DNA from: Kribbella pratensis
GTDB lineage: Bacteria > Actinomycetota > Actinomycetes > Propionibacteriales > Kribbellaceae
Reading direction: 5' to 3'
Length of the DNA: 64,000 bases
NCBI RefSeq assembly: GCF_004365355.1
Contig: NZ_SODP01000001.1
Coordinates: 1,743,473 to 1,807,472, forward strand
In this document: positions 34,061-42,673 of the stretch, piece after piece
Numbering within the stretch: position 1 is the stretch's first letter
Layout: each line of letters opens with the position of its first letter
Translations under genes and position numbers: made by a program
Notes under the pieces: model-generated
Told to the model about the DNA's origin: nothing
Seen by the model: the letters and a program-made list of their open reading frames with translations, nothing else
Databases searched by the model: none

Positions 34061-36289
34061 TTACTCGGTGTCGGGCTCGGTGTCGGGCTCGGTGCCGAAG
34101 TCGCGGAGGCGGAGGCTGTTGTAGGTGACGAACAGCGACGAGAGGCTCATCGCGGCGGCTGCGATCAACGGGTTGAGCAGGCCCGCGGCGGCGATCGGCA
34201 CGGCGGCCACGTTGTAGCCGAAGGCCCAGATCAGGTTGCGGTGAATGGTCTGCCGCGTACGCCGAGCGAGCGTGATCGCGTCCGGGATCACCCGCAGGTC
34301 TTCGCGGACGAGGACGATATCGGCCGACTTGAGCGCAATGTCGGTGCCGGTCACGACCGCCAGCCCGAGATCGGCAGTCGCAAGCGCCGCCGCGTCGTTG
34401 ATCCCGTCCCCGACCATCGCCACCCGATGCCCGTCGGCCCGCAACCGCTCGATCACAGCTGCCTTGTCAGCAGGCAGCACTCCGGCCCGCACATCATCAA
34501 TCCCCAACTCGACCGCGACCGCCCGAGCCACCGACTCACTGTCTCCGGTCAGCAGAACGGTCCGCAGCCCCTGCCCATGCAACGCCTCGACCGCAGCCCT
34601 CGCACTACCCCGCAACCGATCCGCAAGCGTGAACCACCCCGCCGCCCGCCCATCAACCCCGACATAAACAATCGAACCCGCGCCGCGTTCCTCCGCGTCC
34701 GGTGCGGTGATTCCCTCGGATTCGAGCAGGGCGAGGTTTCCTACTACCACGCGGTGGCCGTCTACTACGCCTACGGCGCCCTGGCCCGGGCGGACTTCGA
34801 AGTCGGTGACCGGCTCGGGCTTGATCCCTTCGGCTTCGGCGCGGCGTTCTACGGCTCGGGCTATGGGGTGTTCGGAGTTGTGTTCGATCGAGACGACGTA
34901 GCGGAGGAGCTCGGGGTCGATGTGTTCTACGACGAGTTCGCCGGTGGTGAGGGTGCCGGTCTTGTCGAGGACGATGGTGTCGATGACGCCGCTGGCCTCG
35001 AGGGCGTCCTGGCCCTTGATCATGATGCCGAGGGTGGCGCCGCGGCCGATGCCGACCATGAGCGCGGTCGGCGTGGCCAGCCCGAGTGCGCACGGGCACG
35101 CGATGACGAGAACCGCGATGCCTGTGCCGATCGCCTGCTGGAAGGGTGCGCCGGAGGCGATCCACCCGACGGTGACGGCGATCGCGAGGGCGATGACCGC
35201 CGGCACGAACCACACGATGACCCGATCGACCGTGTGCTGGATGCGAGCCTTCCGCTCCTGCGCCTGCTCGGCGACGGCCGCCATCTGCGCGAGCTGCGTA
35301 TGCGCACCGACCGCCGTCGCAGTCAGCACCAACCGCCCGTCGGTGCTGATCGTCCCGCCGATCACGGGATCTCCCGCCCGCACGCTCCGCGGCAGCGGCT
35401 CACCGGTCACGACGCTCGTGTCGACAGCTGCCGCGCCTTCGAGCACAGTCCCGTCGACCGGCACGATCTCGCCCGCCTTGACGACGACGATCTCGCCCTT
35501 GACGACCTGCCCGGTCGGTACGTCGACCTCCACACCATCGCGCAGTACCCGAGCCGTCGGGGTAGCCAACCGGCTCAGCGCACCGAACACGTCAGCAGCA
35601 CGCCGCCGCGACCTCGTCTCGAAGTACCGCCCCGCGAGCTGGAACACGGTCATGCCCGCCGCGACATCGAGATACAGCGCCCCGGTGTCGAGCGGGATCG
35701 ACGACAACCCCGGCCAATGACTACCCGTGCTCGATGCCCCAGGCAACAGCACCGATACCGCCGCCCAGCCGAACGACACGACGATGCCCAGCGATACCAG
35801 CGTGTCCATGCTCACCGCACGATGCCGCAAGTTCCGGATCGTGGCGCGGTGGAAGGGGAACGCCGCCCACGTGACAACCGGCAGCGCCACGAGCAGCGAG
35901 ACAATCTCCCAACCAGGAAAGCGAAGCGACGGTACTGCGGCCAGCACGATCGTTGCGTCCATCAACGGAATCGCGAGCAGGATCGCCACGATCAGCCGAC
36001 GGCGCAGAGCGGTCACGCGCTTGATGGTCAGCTGCTCCGCGAGCTCGTCGGCGGACTCGGGATCGCGCACGGTCGCGTCGTACCCGGCCTTGTCCACCGC
36101 GCTCGTCGCGCGGTCCGCGAGATCCGGCCCGGTCCCGGTGACGATCGCGCGCTCGGTCGCATAGTTGACGCTGGCCGTCACACCGTCGAGCTTGTTCAGG
36201 GCCCGCTCGACGCGGTTGGCGCAGGCCGCACACGTCATCCCGCCGACCAGCAGTTCGACGGAGCTCGTCTCGATCCGGGTCAGAGTCAC
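34061..36289 (-). CDS. copA: Copper-translocating P1B-type ATPase
   Basis: 742 residues from the GTG at 36287-36289. One N-terminal HMA domain with GMTCAAC (Cys20, Cys23), eight membrane helices, the transmembrane CPC in VIACPCALGLATP, phosphorylation site DKTGTLT, the HP dipeptide in EHPIARA, and GDGINDAAAL. The last helix contains YNVAAVPIAAAGLL and MSLSSLFVTYNSLRL, typical of Cu+ export ATPases. The C terminus ends with the repeat EPDTEPDTE. The GTG overlaps the CopD-CtaG stop (GTGA), so both are cotranscribed. It likely exports Cu(I) using metal handed over by the CopZ-like domain of the convergent gene. Confidence 0.92.
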   Translation of the reverse strand: MTLTRIETSSVELLVGGMTCAACANRVERALNKLDGVTASVNYATERAIVTGTGPDLADRATSAVDKAGYDATVRDPESADELAEQLTIKRVTALRRRLIVAILLAIPLMDATIVLAAVPSLRFPGWEIVSLLVALPVVTWAAFPFHRATIRNLRHRAVSMDTLVSLGIVVSFGWAAVSVLLPGASSTGSHWPGLSSIPLDTGALYLDVAAGMTVFQLAGRYFETRSRRRAADVFGALSRLATPTARVLRDGVEVDVPTGQVVKGEIVVVKAGEIVPVDGTVLEGAAAVDTSVVTGEPLPRSVRAGDPVIGGTISTDGRLVLTATAVGAHTQLAQMAAVAEQAQERKARIQHTVDRVIVWFVPAVIALAIAVTVGWIASGAPFQQAIGTGIAVLVIACPCALGLATPTALMVGIGRGATLGIMIKGQDALEASGVIDTIVLDKTGTLTTGELVVEHIDPELLRYVVSIEHNSEHPIARAVERRAEAEGIKPEPVTDFEVRPGQGAVGVVDGHRVVVGNLALLESEGITAPDAEERGAGSIVYVGVDGRAAGWFTLADRLRGSARAAVEALHGQGLRTVLLTGDSESVARAVAVELGIDDVRAGVLPADKAAVIERLRADGHRVAMVGDGINDAAALATADLGLAVVTGTDIALKSADIVLVREDLRVIPDAITLARRTRQTIHRNLIWAFGYNVAAVPIAAAGLLNPLIAAAAMSLSSLFVTYNSLRLRDFGTEPDTEPDTE
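34064..34099. repeat. 12-bp tandem repeat at the end of copA
   Basis: CTCGGTGTCGGG at 34064-34075 and 34076-34087, with a third copy differing at three bases at 34088-34099. It encodes the EPDT tail and overlaps the stop-proximal end. Being a multiple of three, copy-number change would keep the frame. Confidence 0.7.
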
Positions 36290-38319
36290 CGAGGCTCCTT
36301 GGTCCGGTCGGCAGTCCGGTCCGCAGTCCGGTCCGCGGTCCGGTCGGCTGTTCGGTCGGCTGTTCGGTCGGCGAGGCGCTCGAGCATCGCGTTGTAGGCG
36401 TCGTACGAATCGTCGAGGCCGCTGTCGAGGTGGCGATCGATGCGTTTGGCAAGCTTCCCGTCCTGGACCGCCCATTGCAGTGCCAGCACCACGACGACGA
36501 TCAGCAACGGGATCTCGCCGCCGGCCCACGCGATGCCGCCCGCGGTGTGCTGAGTGGCCGCGAGATCGACCTTCCACGGCAGCTCGAGGTGCTGGTAGAA
36601 CGAGTCGCCGATGATCGCGCCGTCGGACATCAGGATGACCCCGAAGAACGCGTGGAACGGCATCGCCGCGAACAGGAAACCGAGCTTCGCCAGCGACGGG
36701 AGCTTCCGCGGCGTCTGGTCGACTCCGATGACGAGCCCGAAGTACAGGCAACCGACGAGCAGGAAGTGGGCGTTCATCAGTTGATGCGCCCAATGGAACT
36801 TCATCAGCGTGCCGAAGGCGTTGGTGAAGTACAGGCCGTAGTACGAGCCGATGTAGATGCCGAAGACAAGCAACGGGTGGTAGAGCGCCTTGAGCGGCCG
36901 GGAGTGCAGTACGGCGACGATCCACTCGTGCGGGCCGGGCTGTGCGTCCTTCGCCGCGGCGGGCAGGGCATTGAGCGCGAGGGTGAGCGGTCCACCGAGT
37001 ACGAGCGGAATCGGGATCAGCATGCTCAGCGCCATGTGCATCGCCATGTGGACCGCGAAGCTTGCGCCGGAGTACTTCCCGAGGCCCGAGCTGGTCACCA
37101 CGACGATCAGCACCCAGCCGAGCGTCCAGGCGATGGTCCGGCCGACCGGCCACGACTCACCACGGCGGCGGAGTCTCATCACGCCGGCGAGGTAGGCGGT
37201 GATGGCAGCGACGGCTGCGGCCACGAAGAGCAGGTTCGGACGCCACTGGCTGACCAGCGTCGCGAACGCCGGCGGCTTGCTGAGGTCGAAACCGAAGAAG
37301 ATCTGACTGATCGACGTCGGCACGAAGAACTGGGGTGGGGGAATCCGGGTCATCGCGATGCCGCAGGCAACGAAGGCCGCCGTGCCAGTGGTGAGGAGGA
37401 CAGCGCCGAGCGGAAGTTTGCTGCCGGCAACGGAGTACAGGCCGACGGCAACCAGCGCCAGAGCCGCCAACCGGGCCAGCGTGAGCCAGCCGGTGGCCGA
37501 GGCGAAGGGCGACGAGCCGGCCAGCTTGAACCACAGCAGAACGGCCTCGGTCACGATCAGCACTGCGGCACCGACCATCGCGACGCTGCGCCAGTGAGCG
37601 CGGTCGAGGGCACGGTTCCGGCGGCCGGTGGCGAGCCTGAGCGTCTGTACGACGGCCAGCCCGAGCAGCAGTTGCGCGACGACTGTCTGGTAGACGGCGG
37701 AATCGCCGGCGAAGTCGTGCCGCGGGCCGACCAGGACCTGGCCGACGACGACCGGGGCGAGCGAGCCGGCGAGCGCGGCCCAGAGCGCGATCAGGTACGC
37801 GACCCAGCGCACGGTCACCACGCTCGTGACCAGGACCACGATCGCGGCCAGGCAGGTGATCATCCAGGCCCGCCCGAAGTCGCCGGAGAACATCGCGAAC
37901 CAGAGCGCGCTCGGGCTGGCGATCCGGCCGAGCGACAGGCCGTTCGAGTCGGCCGAGTCGAATGCGATCAGGAGGCCGGAGCTGATCACCCAGACGGCGG
38001 CAGCCCGGCGTACGACGATCGGCTCGAACCACTCCGCGATCTCCAACTGCCGGCGCGAACCGGACTCGCGCACTGGTCGCGCCTTGCCCGCGACGAGCGC
38101 CGACGTGAGGGCGCCGACCGTCACCAGCGAGGAGAGGTCGGCCACCGCACGGACGAAGGTCGTGACGAGCCCGGTCAGCCGGCCGGGGTAGTCGCGGGCG
38201 ATCGGCAGATAGCTCGCCGAGCCCATCAGTGCGGTGGTGACCAGCGATGCGGCCAGAACGAGTACGCCCAGCAGGACGACGTACCCGATCAGCCACCGCC
38301 GGTGGCGCGTCGTACCCAC
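36286..38319 (-). CDS. Fused CopD-like and CtaG-like copper membrane protein
   Basis: 677 residues from the GTG at 38317-38319. The N-terminal half, about 1-345, is CopD-like with eight or nine membrane helices. The C-terminal half, about 370-640, is of the caa3-type CtaG family with the Met/His-rich helix VHMAMHMALSMLIPIPLV and HWAHQLMNAHFLLVGCLYFG, likely copper ligands. This fusion is known in actinobacteria and is thought to handle copper for cytochrome oxidase assembly or resistance. The C-terminal tail carries about six ADRT repeats, encoded by a 12-bp tandem repeat. It is first in an operon with copA. A putative operator lies upstream. Confidence 0.88.
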   Translation of the reverse strand: MGTTRHRRWLIGYVVLLGVLVLAASLVTTALMGSASYLPIARDYPGRLTGLVTTFVRAVADLSSLVTVGALTSALVAGKARPVRESGSRRQLEIAEWFEPIVVRRAAAVWVISSGLLIAFDSADSNGLSLGRIASPSALWFAMFSGDFGRAWMITCLAAIVVLVTSVVTVRWVAYLIALWAALAGSLAPVVVGQVLVGPRHDFAGDSAVYQTVVAQLLLGLAVVQTLRLATGRRNRALDRAHWRSVAMVGAAVLIVTEAVLLWFKLAGSSPFASATGWLTLARLAALALVAVGLYSVAGSKLPLGAVLLTTGTAAFVACGIAMTRIPPPQFFVPTSISQIFFGFDLSKPPAFATLVSQWRPNLLFVAAAVAAITAYLAGVMRLRRRGESWPVGRTIAWTLGWVLIVVVTSSGLGKYSGASFAVHMAMHMALSMLIPIPLVLGGPLTLALNALPAAAKDAQPGPHEWIVAVLHSRPLKALYHPLLVFGIYIGSYYGLYFTNAFGTLMKFHWAHQLMNAHFLLVGCLYFGLVIGVDQTPRKLPSLAKLGFLFAAMPFHAFFGVILMSDGAIIGDSFYQHLELPWKVDLAATQHTAGGIAWAGGEIPLLIVVVVLALQWAVQDGKLAKRIDRHLDSGLDDSYDAYNAMLERLADRTADRTADRTADRTADRTADRTKEPR
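36302..36373. repeat. 12-bp tandem repeat, six units, in the CopD-CtaG tail
   Basis: Six successive 12-bp units of the form GTCCGGTCSGCA (variants of the last bases), encoding ADRT repeats just before the stop. Variation between units is at silent or near-silent positions, implying selection or slow drift after expansion. Confidence 0.75.
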
Positions 38320-38341
38320 GTCACTCCTGATCGATTGGTTG

Positions 38342-38378
38342 CCACAACCCCCAACTGGTGAATACGAGCGAGTTGTGG
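38342..38378. promoter_or_regulatory. Inverted repeat CCACAAC / GTTGTGG in the copper divergent promoter
   Basis: 7-bp perfect arms at 38342-38348 and 38372-38378, 23 bases apart, between CopD-CtaG and the divergent DUF5134-like gene. It could bind a copper regulator such as a CsoR or CopY type, but the spacing does not match a known consensus. Confidence 0.35.
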
Positions 38379-38429
38379 GAACAGTTCCCGGCAGCGGAAC
38401 TTCTTTGCGACGGCTGGAGTTAGAGGGGC

Positions 38430-38945
38430 GTGGTGACTGGAGCCTGGACGATTGTCCTGACCGCGGTCTTCGCTGCGACGGGTCTGTACGGCGTTTGGCG
38501 GCTGAGCACGAGGCGCTGGCAGGGGATCGAGACCGTCGTCGACGTGAGCCATGCCTTGATGAGCCCGGCCATGCTCGTGATGCTGTGGTGGCCGATGGCG
38601 GCGACCGGCCAGTGGGCGCAGATGGCGGTGTTCAGCGGGCTGGCGGTCGTCTTCTTCTACCAGCTGTCCGGCTTGGACACCATCCCCGAGCGCGCCGGTG
38701 CGATGGCTCATGCCGGCATGAACCTCGGCATGGTGTGGATGCTGGCCGCGATGCCCCGCCTGATGTCCGGCGAAGCCTGGACCACGCTGCTCAGCTGGTC
38801 CGCCGTCGGCCTCCTCGTCATCACCGCCATCTGGTGGCTCGTCCACGCCGCCCGCACCCCTGGCCACCGAGCCCTCTGCGGCTGCCATGGCCTGTCCTGC
38901 GCCGGCATGGCCACCATGCTCGCCCTGATGACACCAGCCCTCTGA
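38430..38945 (+). CDS. DUF5134-like multi-pass membrane protein
   Basis: 171 residues from the tandem GTG at 38430/38433, after a GAGGGG site. Five to six membrane helices rich in Met and Trp: ALMSPAMLVMLWWPM, AHAGMNLGMVWMLAAM and a C-terminal CGCHGLSCAGMATMLALM. The overall pattern fits the DUF5134 family of actinobacterial membrane proteins (moderate confidence). The conserved His/Met in the helices and the Cys-rich end, next to copper genes, suggest metal involvement (inference). It shares the divergent promoter with CopD-CtaG. The 3' end is 12 bases from the convergent reductase. Confidence 0.65.
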   Translation: MVTGAWTIVLTAVFAATGLYGVWRLSTRRWQGIETVVDVSHALMSPAMLVMLWWPMAATGQWAQMAVFSGLAVVFFYQLSGLDTIPERAGAMAHAGMNLGMVWMLAAMPRLMSGEAWTTLLSWSAVGLLVITAIWWLVHAARTPGHRALCGCHGLSCAGMATMLALMTPAL

Positions 38946-38956
38946 GGCGGCGAAGC

Positions 38957-40291
38957 TCACTCGTTGGCTAGTTGGCGGAGGGCTTGGAGGAAGGATTCGG
39001 AGAAGGTGGGGAAGGGCTGGATGACGTCGAGGAGGACGGGGATCGGGATCCTCGCGCGGATGGCGAGGGTTGCTTGCTGGAGCCATTCGCCGGCTTCAGG
39101 GCCGACCGCGTAGGCGCCGGTGATGACGGATCCGTCGGAGACCAGGGTGAGGAAACCGGGCTGCGTGTCGTACGAGCGCAGGTACGTCGCCGTGCGCGGC
39201 ACGCCCGACAACTGGATCGTGCTCGTGTACGGTCCCTCGGCGTCACCTACGGACGCGGCCTGCGGGTAGCTGTAGACGACGCGCGGCACCGCTCGGTAGT
39301 CCGCAGTCCGCGGCTTGCCGAGAATGTTGCTCGCGGCAACACGGCCCTGGTATTCACCGACGTGGGTCAGTTGCCACAGCCCCGTGACGTCACCGATCGC
39401 CCAGAGGTTGGGTCCGGCCGAGAGCCTGTCGTCGACCGCGATACCGCGCGGATTCGCGACGATGCCGACGGTCTCCAGCCCGATGTTGTCGACCCGCGGA
39501 CGTCGACCTGTCGCGACCAGGACGTGGTCGCCCTCGACCTGGCTCCCGTCGCTCAGCTCGAGTACGTACGTCGCCCCGTCGAGGCGCGCGCGCTCCGCAC
39601 CGGTACCCGTCCGTACGTCGACCTTGTCGGCCGTCAGCGCGACCGCGATCGCCTCGCCGACCGCCCGCGGCTCACGAGGCATCAGGTGGTCGTCGAGCTC
39701 GATCAGGGTCACGGTTGATCCCATCCGCGCCAGCGCCTGACTCATCTCGACACCGGTAGCCCCGCCGCCGAGGACGAGCAGCCGGTCGGGTACGTCGACC
39801 AGCCCGGTCACGTCCCGGTTCGTCCACACCCCGGGCAGCTCACGCAGCCCCGGGACAGGCGGGATCACCGGATCGGCACCGCACGCGATCACGATGTGCT
39901 CGGCCGTGTGGGTCCGGTCGTCCACCGCGACGGTATGCGGCCCTGCCAGACGACCGTGTCCGCGCATAACTTCCAGGCCGACGCTCTTGGCCCACGACAC
40001 CGCGCCGGCGTCGTCGTAGTTCGACACCATGAAGTCACGCCAGCCGAGGGCGGCGTGTGTGTCGAGCGATCCGGTGACGGCCTCCCGCGCCCCGGGAACG
40101 TCGCGAACCTCGGCCAGTGCCTCGCCGGGCCGCAACAGGGTCTTCGACGGGATGCAGGCCCAATAGGAGCACTCGCCACCGAGCAGTTCGCGCTCGACGA
40201 TCGCAACGCTGGCACCGCCCTTGGTCAACGCCGCCGCGCAGTGTTCTCCCGGAGCACCGGCTCCGAGGACGATCACGTCGTACTCACCCAT
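38957..40291 (-). CDS. FAD-dependent pyridine nucleotide-disulfide reductase
   Basis: 444 residues, class I disulfide-reductase fold related to dihydrolipoamide dehydrogenase and mercuric reductase. FAD motif GAGAPGEHCA at 10-19, redox pair Cys41 and Cys46 in GGECSYWACIPSK, NAD(P) motif LGGGATGVEMSQAL, second FAD segment NLWAIGDVTG. In the C-terminal dimer domain the usual HxxHPT-x-SE dyad region reads DVIQPFPTFSES, so the catalytic His is not conserved. The substrate is probably not lipoamide or glutathione. The ATG at 40289-40291 is the start. Divergent from the DHA2 exporter. Confidence 0.8.
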   Translation of the reverse strand: MGEYDVIVLGAGAPGEHCAAALTKGGASVAIVERELLGGECSYWACIPSKTLLRPGEALAEVRDVPGAREAVTGSLDTHAALGWRDFMVSNYDDAGAVSWAKSVGLEVMRGHGRLAGPHTVAVDDRTHTAEHIVIACGADPVIPPVPGLRELPGVWTNRDVTGLVDVPDRLLVLGGGATGVEMSQALARMGSTVTLIELDDHLMPREPRAVGEAIAVALTADKVDVRTGTGAERARLDGATYVLELSDGSQVEGDHVLVATGRRPRVDNIGLETVGIVANPRGIAVDDRLSAGPNLWAIGDVTGLWQLTHVGEYQGRVAASNILGKPRTADYRAVPRVVYSYPQAASVGDAEGPYTSTIQLSGVPRTATYLRSYDTQPGFLTLVSDGSVITGAYAVGPEAGEWLQQATLAIRARIPIPVLLDVIQPFPTFSESFLQALRQLANE

Positions 40292-40349
40292 CAGATTCGG
40301 GCTCCCTTCGGATGGATCCAGGCTCGCGCGGAGTACGCCGTGCGCGGGC

Positions 40350-40382
40350 CAGGGAGTGTCCCTGGTCTGGTGCGACCAGGGA
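40350..40382. promoter_or_regulatory. Overlapping CCAGGGA/TCCCTGG palindromes before the exporter
   Basis: Three alternating arms: CCAGGGA (40350-40356), TCCCTGGTC (40359-40367) and GACCAGGGA (40374-40382). The last two form a perfect 9-bp repeat with a 6-base spacer. The region is between the reductase and the exporter. The CCCTGGT/ACCAGGG half-sites also occur before fmdA. Confidence 0.45.
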
Positions 40383-40446
40383 GCGGAACAGTGGCGCAAG
40401 GCGGCCCGTCGGCTCGATCGTGGAGCAGACATGCCAGGGAGGTCGG

Positions 40447-41916
40447 ATGAGTGAGCCTGCGGTGGCCGGCTCGGGGCTGGTCGCGTTGCGGGGGAGAGCC
40501 GGCGTTCTGCTGGTCACCGCGACCGTGCTGGCGTCGATGGTCGGGTTCATCGACGCCTACATGATCAACGTCGCGATCCCGGCGATCGGCCGCGACCTGG
40601 AGATCGGTGTGAGCGAGCTCCAATGGGTGCTGACCGGGTACCTCGTCACCGTCGCGTCGCTGCTCCTACTGGCCGGCGCCCTCGCCGACCACTTCGGCTG
40701 GCGACGCATTCTCGTCGCCGGTCTGATCGTCATGCTGGTCGCGTCGCTGTGCTGCGCGGCGGCCCCGAACGGCGGCGCCCTGATCGCGGCGCGCGTGGTG
40801 CAAGGCGCCGGCGGTGCGCTCGTCGTACCGAGCAGTCTTGCGTTGCTGAACGGGACGCTTCAGTCGGCCGACCGGGCCAAGGGCATCGGCGTCTGGGCCG
40901 GCCTGTCGACCCTCGGTACGACGCTCGGCCCGTACGGCGGCGGCTGGTTGATCGACCACGGCTCGTGGCGGTACGTGTTCCTCCTGAACGTCCCGTTGAT
41001 CGCGGCCGGACTGTGGGTACTGCGCGGCGTACCCGAGGTTGCGCGTGAACGACGTCCTCTGTCGGTCGACGTCGCGGGCGCTTTGCTCACCGCGGTCGGG
41101 CTGGGCGGCGTGATCTACGCGTTGACGGCTGGACCGGCGTCAGGCTGGGCCAGTGCACCGGTCCTGCTGTCGGCTGTCGTCGGCGTGGTCTGCCTGGTCG
41201 CACTGATTCCGGTGGAGAACAGACAGGCGGCGCCCATGCTCCGGACGGCGCTGTTCCGGATCCGCCAGTTCGTCGCGATCAACGCCGCGACCCTGCTGTT
41301 CTACGGCGCGTTGTCAGCCGCCAGCTACCTGGTCGTCCTGCAGTGTCAGCTGCGCCTGGGTTACAGCGCCACCGAGGCGGGTGCGGCGCTGATTCCGGAG
41401 TCGGCTGTGTTCCTGCTGGTCTCGCCGTTCGTCGGCGGTCTGGTCGCAAGGGTCGGCACGCGTTGGCCGATGGCCATCGGCATCCTGATCGTGGCCGGTG
41501 GGTTCGCCTGGCTGTCGGCGGCGCAGCCCGGCCAGAGCTATGTGCAGGCGATCCTGCCCGGCGCATTGTTGTGGGGTCTCGGCATCGGGTTGACGGTCGC
41601 TCCGTTGACAGCCGGTGTCCTGGCCGCTGTCGACGACGCGGATCTGGGAGAGGCGTCGGCGATCAACGATGCCGCGTCGCGTGTCGGCGGGGTCGTTCTG
41701 ATCGCTCTCGTCCCCGCGCTGCTGGGCGTCGGCGGCTCGGACGAGCTGGCCGGGCCGTTGGCCAACAGGTACCAGGCGGCCATGCTCGTGATGGCAGCGT
41801 TGAGCGTCGTCGCCGCGGTGATCACGATGGTGTTCGTCGCCCGTGGTCGCCCGTCCGCCGCTCAGCTTCCGGCGACACCTCGCGTGCACGGTTGCGCCGT
41901 ACCGGTATCCAACTGA
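40447..41916 (+). CDS. MFS drug transporter, DHA2 (14-helix) type
   Basis: 489 residues with 14 predicted helices. Motif A-type loop LADHFGWRRIL between helices 2 and 3, motif C region GTTLGPYGGGWLIDHGSWRYVFLLNVP, and the DHA2 motif D-like opening FIDAYMINVAIPAIGRDL with its membrane Asp. Proton-driven export of hydrophobic or cationic drugs is the usual role. ATG at 40447 follows GGAGGTCGG. An SDR gene follows by 19 bases on the same strand and is probably cotranscribed. No TetR is adjacent; control may come from the palindromes upstream. Confidence 0.85.
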   Translation: MSEPAVAGSGLVALRGRAGVLLVTATVLASMVGFIDAYMINVAIPAIGRDLEIGVSELQWVLTGYLVTVASLLLLAGALADHFGWRRILVAGLIVMLVASLCCAAAPNGGALIAARVVQGAGGALVVPSSLALLNGTLQSADRAKGIGVWAGLSTLGTTLGPYGGGWLIDHGSWRYVFLLNVPLIAAGLWVLRGVPEVARERRPLSVDVAGALLTAVGLGGVIYALTAGPASGWASAPVLLSAVVGVVCLVALIPVENRQAAPMLRTALFRIRQFVAINAATLLFYGALSAASYLVVLQCQLRLGYSATEAGAALIPESAVFLLVSPFVGGLVARVGTRWPMAIGILIVAGGFAWLSAAQPGQSYVQAILPGALLWGLGIGLTVAPLTAGVLAAVDDADLGEASAINDAASRVGGVVLIALVPALLGVGGSDELAGPLANRYQAAMLVMAALSVVAAVITMVFVARGRPSAAQLPATPRVHGCAVPVSN

Positions 41917-41935
41917 TTCGAACTAGGAGAGCACG

Positions 41936-42673
41936 ATGTCTGAGCCAACACCGAGTCTCGCCGGGCAGGTCGTGGTTGTGATGGGTGGGAGTGCCGGTAT
42001 CGGGCTGGAGACCGCGAGGCTGGCGCGTGCGAACGGGGCGCGGGTCGTCATCACCGGACGTGATCGGGAGCGGCTCGAGAAGGCGGCCGTCGAGGTCGGT
42101 GCCGAGAGTGCGCTGACTGTCGACCTGGATGATTCGGCGGACGTCGAGCGGGTGTTCGGCGAGCTGCCCGAGCAGCTCGACCACATCCTGATGGGCGGGA
42201 GCGGTCCGTTCTACGCGCCGCTCGCCGAGCTCGATCTGGGAGAGGCGGAGCGGTTCATCAACCAGCATCTGATCGGCTCGCTGCGGCTCGCGCGGTTGTG
42301 CATCGGCAGGGTTCGTGCCGGCGGGTCGCTGACGTTCATCAGCGGTACGGGCGCGCGGCGGCCGGGAGTCGGGCTGATGCTCGCTGCCATCGCGACGGCC
42401 GCGCAATCCGCGATCGTGGCGAACGCGGCCGTCGAGATCGCTCCGATCCGGGTGAACACCGTCGCCGCCGGCTTCGTCGACACGCCGCTGTCGGCGCGGC
42501 TGCTCGGAGACCAGCTCGAAGAGCGTCGCGCGCAGCTGCGGGCCACGTTGCCGATCGGGAGAGTCGTCGGCCCCGAGGACGTGGCGGCGCTGGTCGTCCA
42601 CCTGATGACGAATACGGCCCTGACCGGCGCGACGTACGACGTCGACGGGGGACAGCAGCTGATCCCGGGCTAG
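41936..42673 (+). CDS. SDR-fold protein lacking the Tyr-x-x-x-Lys pair
   Basis: 245 residues of SDR fold. The cofactor motif GGSAGIGLE is intact near residues 17-25, and the strand/helix order and the ending TYDVDGGQQLIPG are normal. The NNAG region reads MGGSG, and the catalytic YxxxK is replaced by an alanine-rich helix (LAAIATAAQSAIVANAA), although the Ser segment FISGTG remains. It may bind NAD(P) without ordinary dehydrogenase activity, or use another residue. It follows the DHA2 exporter and ends 4 bases inside the convergent LuxR-type gene. Start ATG has AGGAG. Confidence 0.78.
   Translation: MSEPTPSLAGQVVVVMGGSAGIGLETARLARANGARVVITGRDRERLEKAAVEVGAESALTVDLDDSADVERVFGELPEQLDHILMGGSGPFYAPLAELDLGEAERFINQHLIGSLRLARLCIGRVRAGGSLTFISGTGARRPGVGLMLAAIATAAQSAIVANAAVEIAPIRVNTVAAGFVDTPLSARLLGDQLEERRAQLRATLPIGRVVGPEDVAALVVHLMTNTALTGATYDVDGGQQLIPG

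Noticed and set aside
36430-38361. 643-codon plus frame opposite CopD-CtaG
   Set aside because: Antisense shadow; the minus-strand gene has the expected membrane helices.
41936-42673. Treating the SDR without YxxxK as a pseudogene
   Set aside because: The frame is intact with a good ribosome-binding site and normal ends, so a changed function is more likely than decay.
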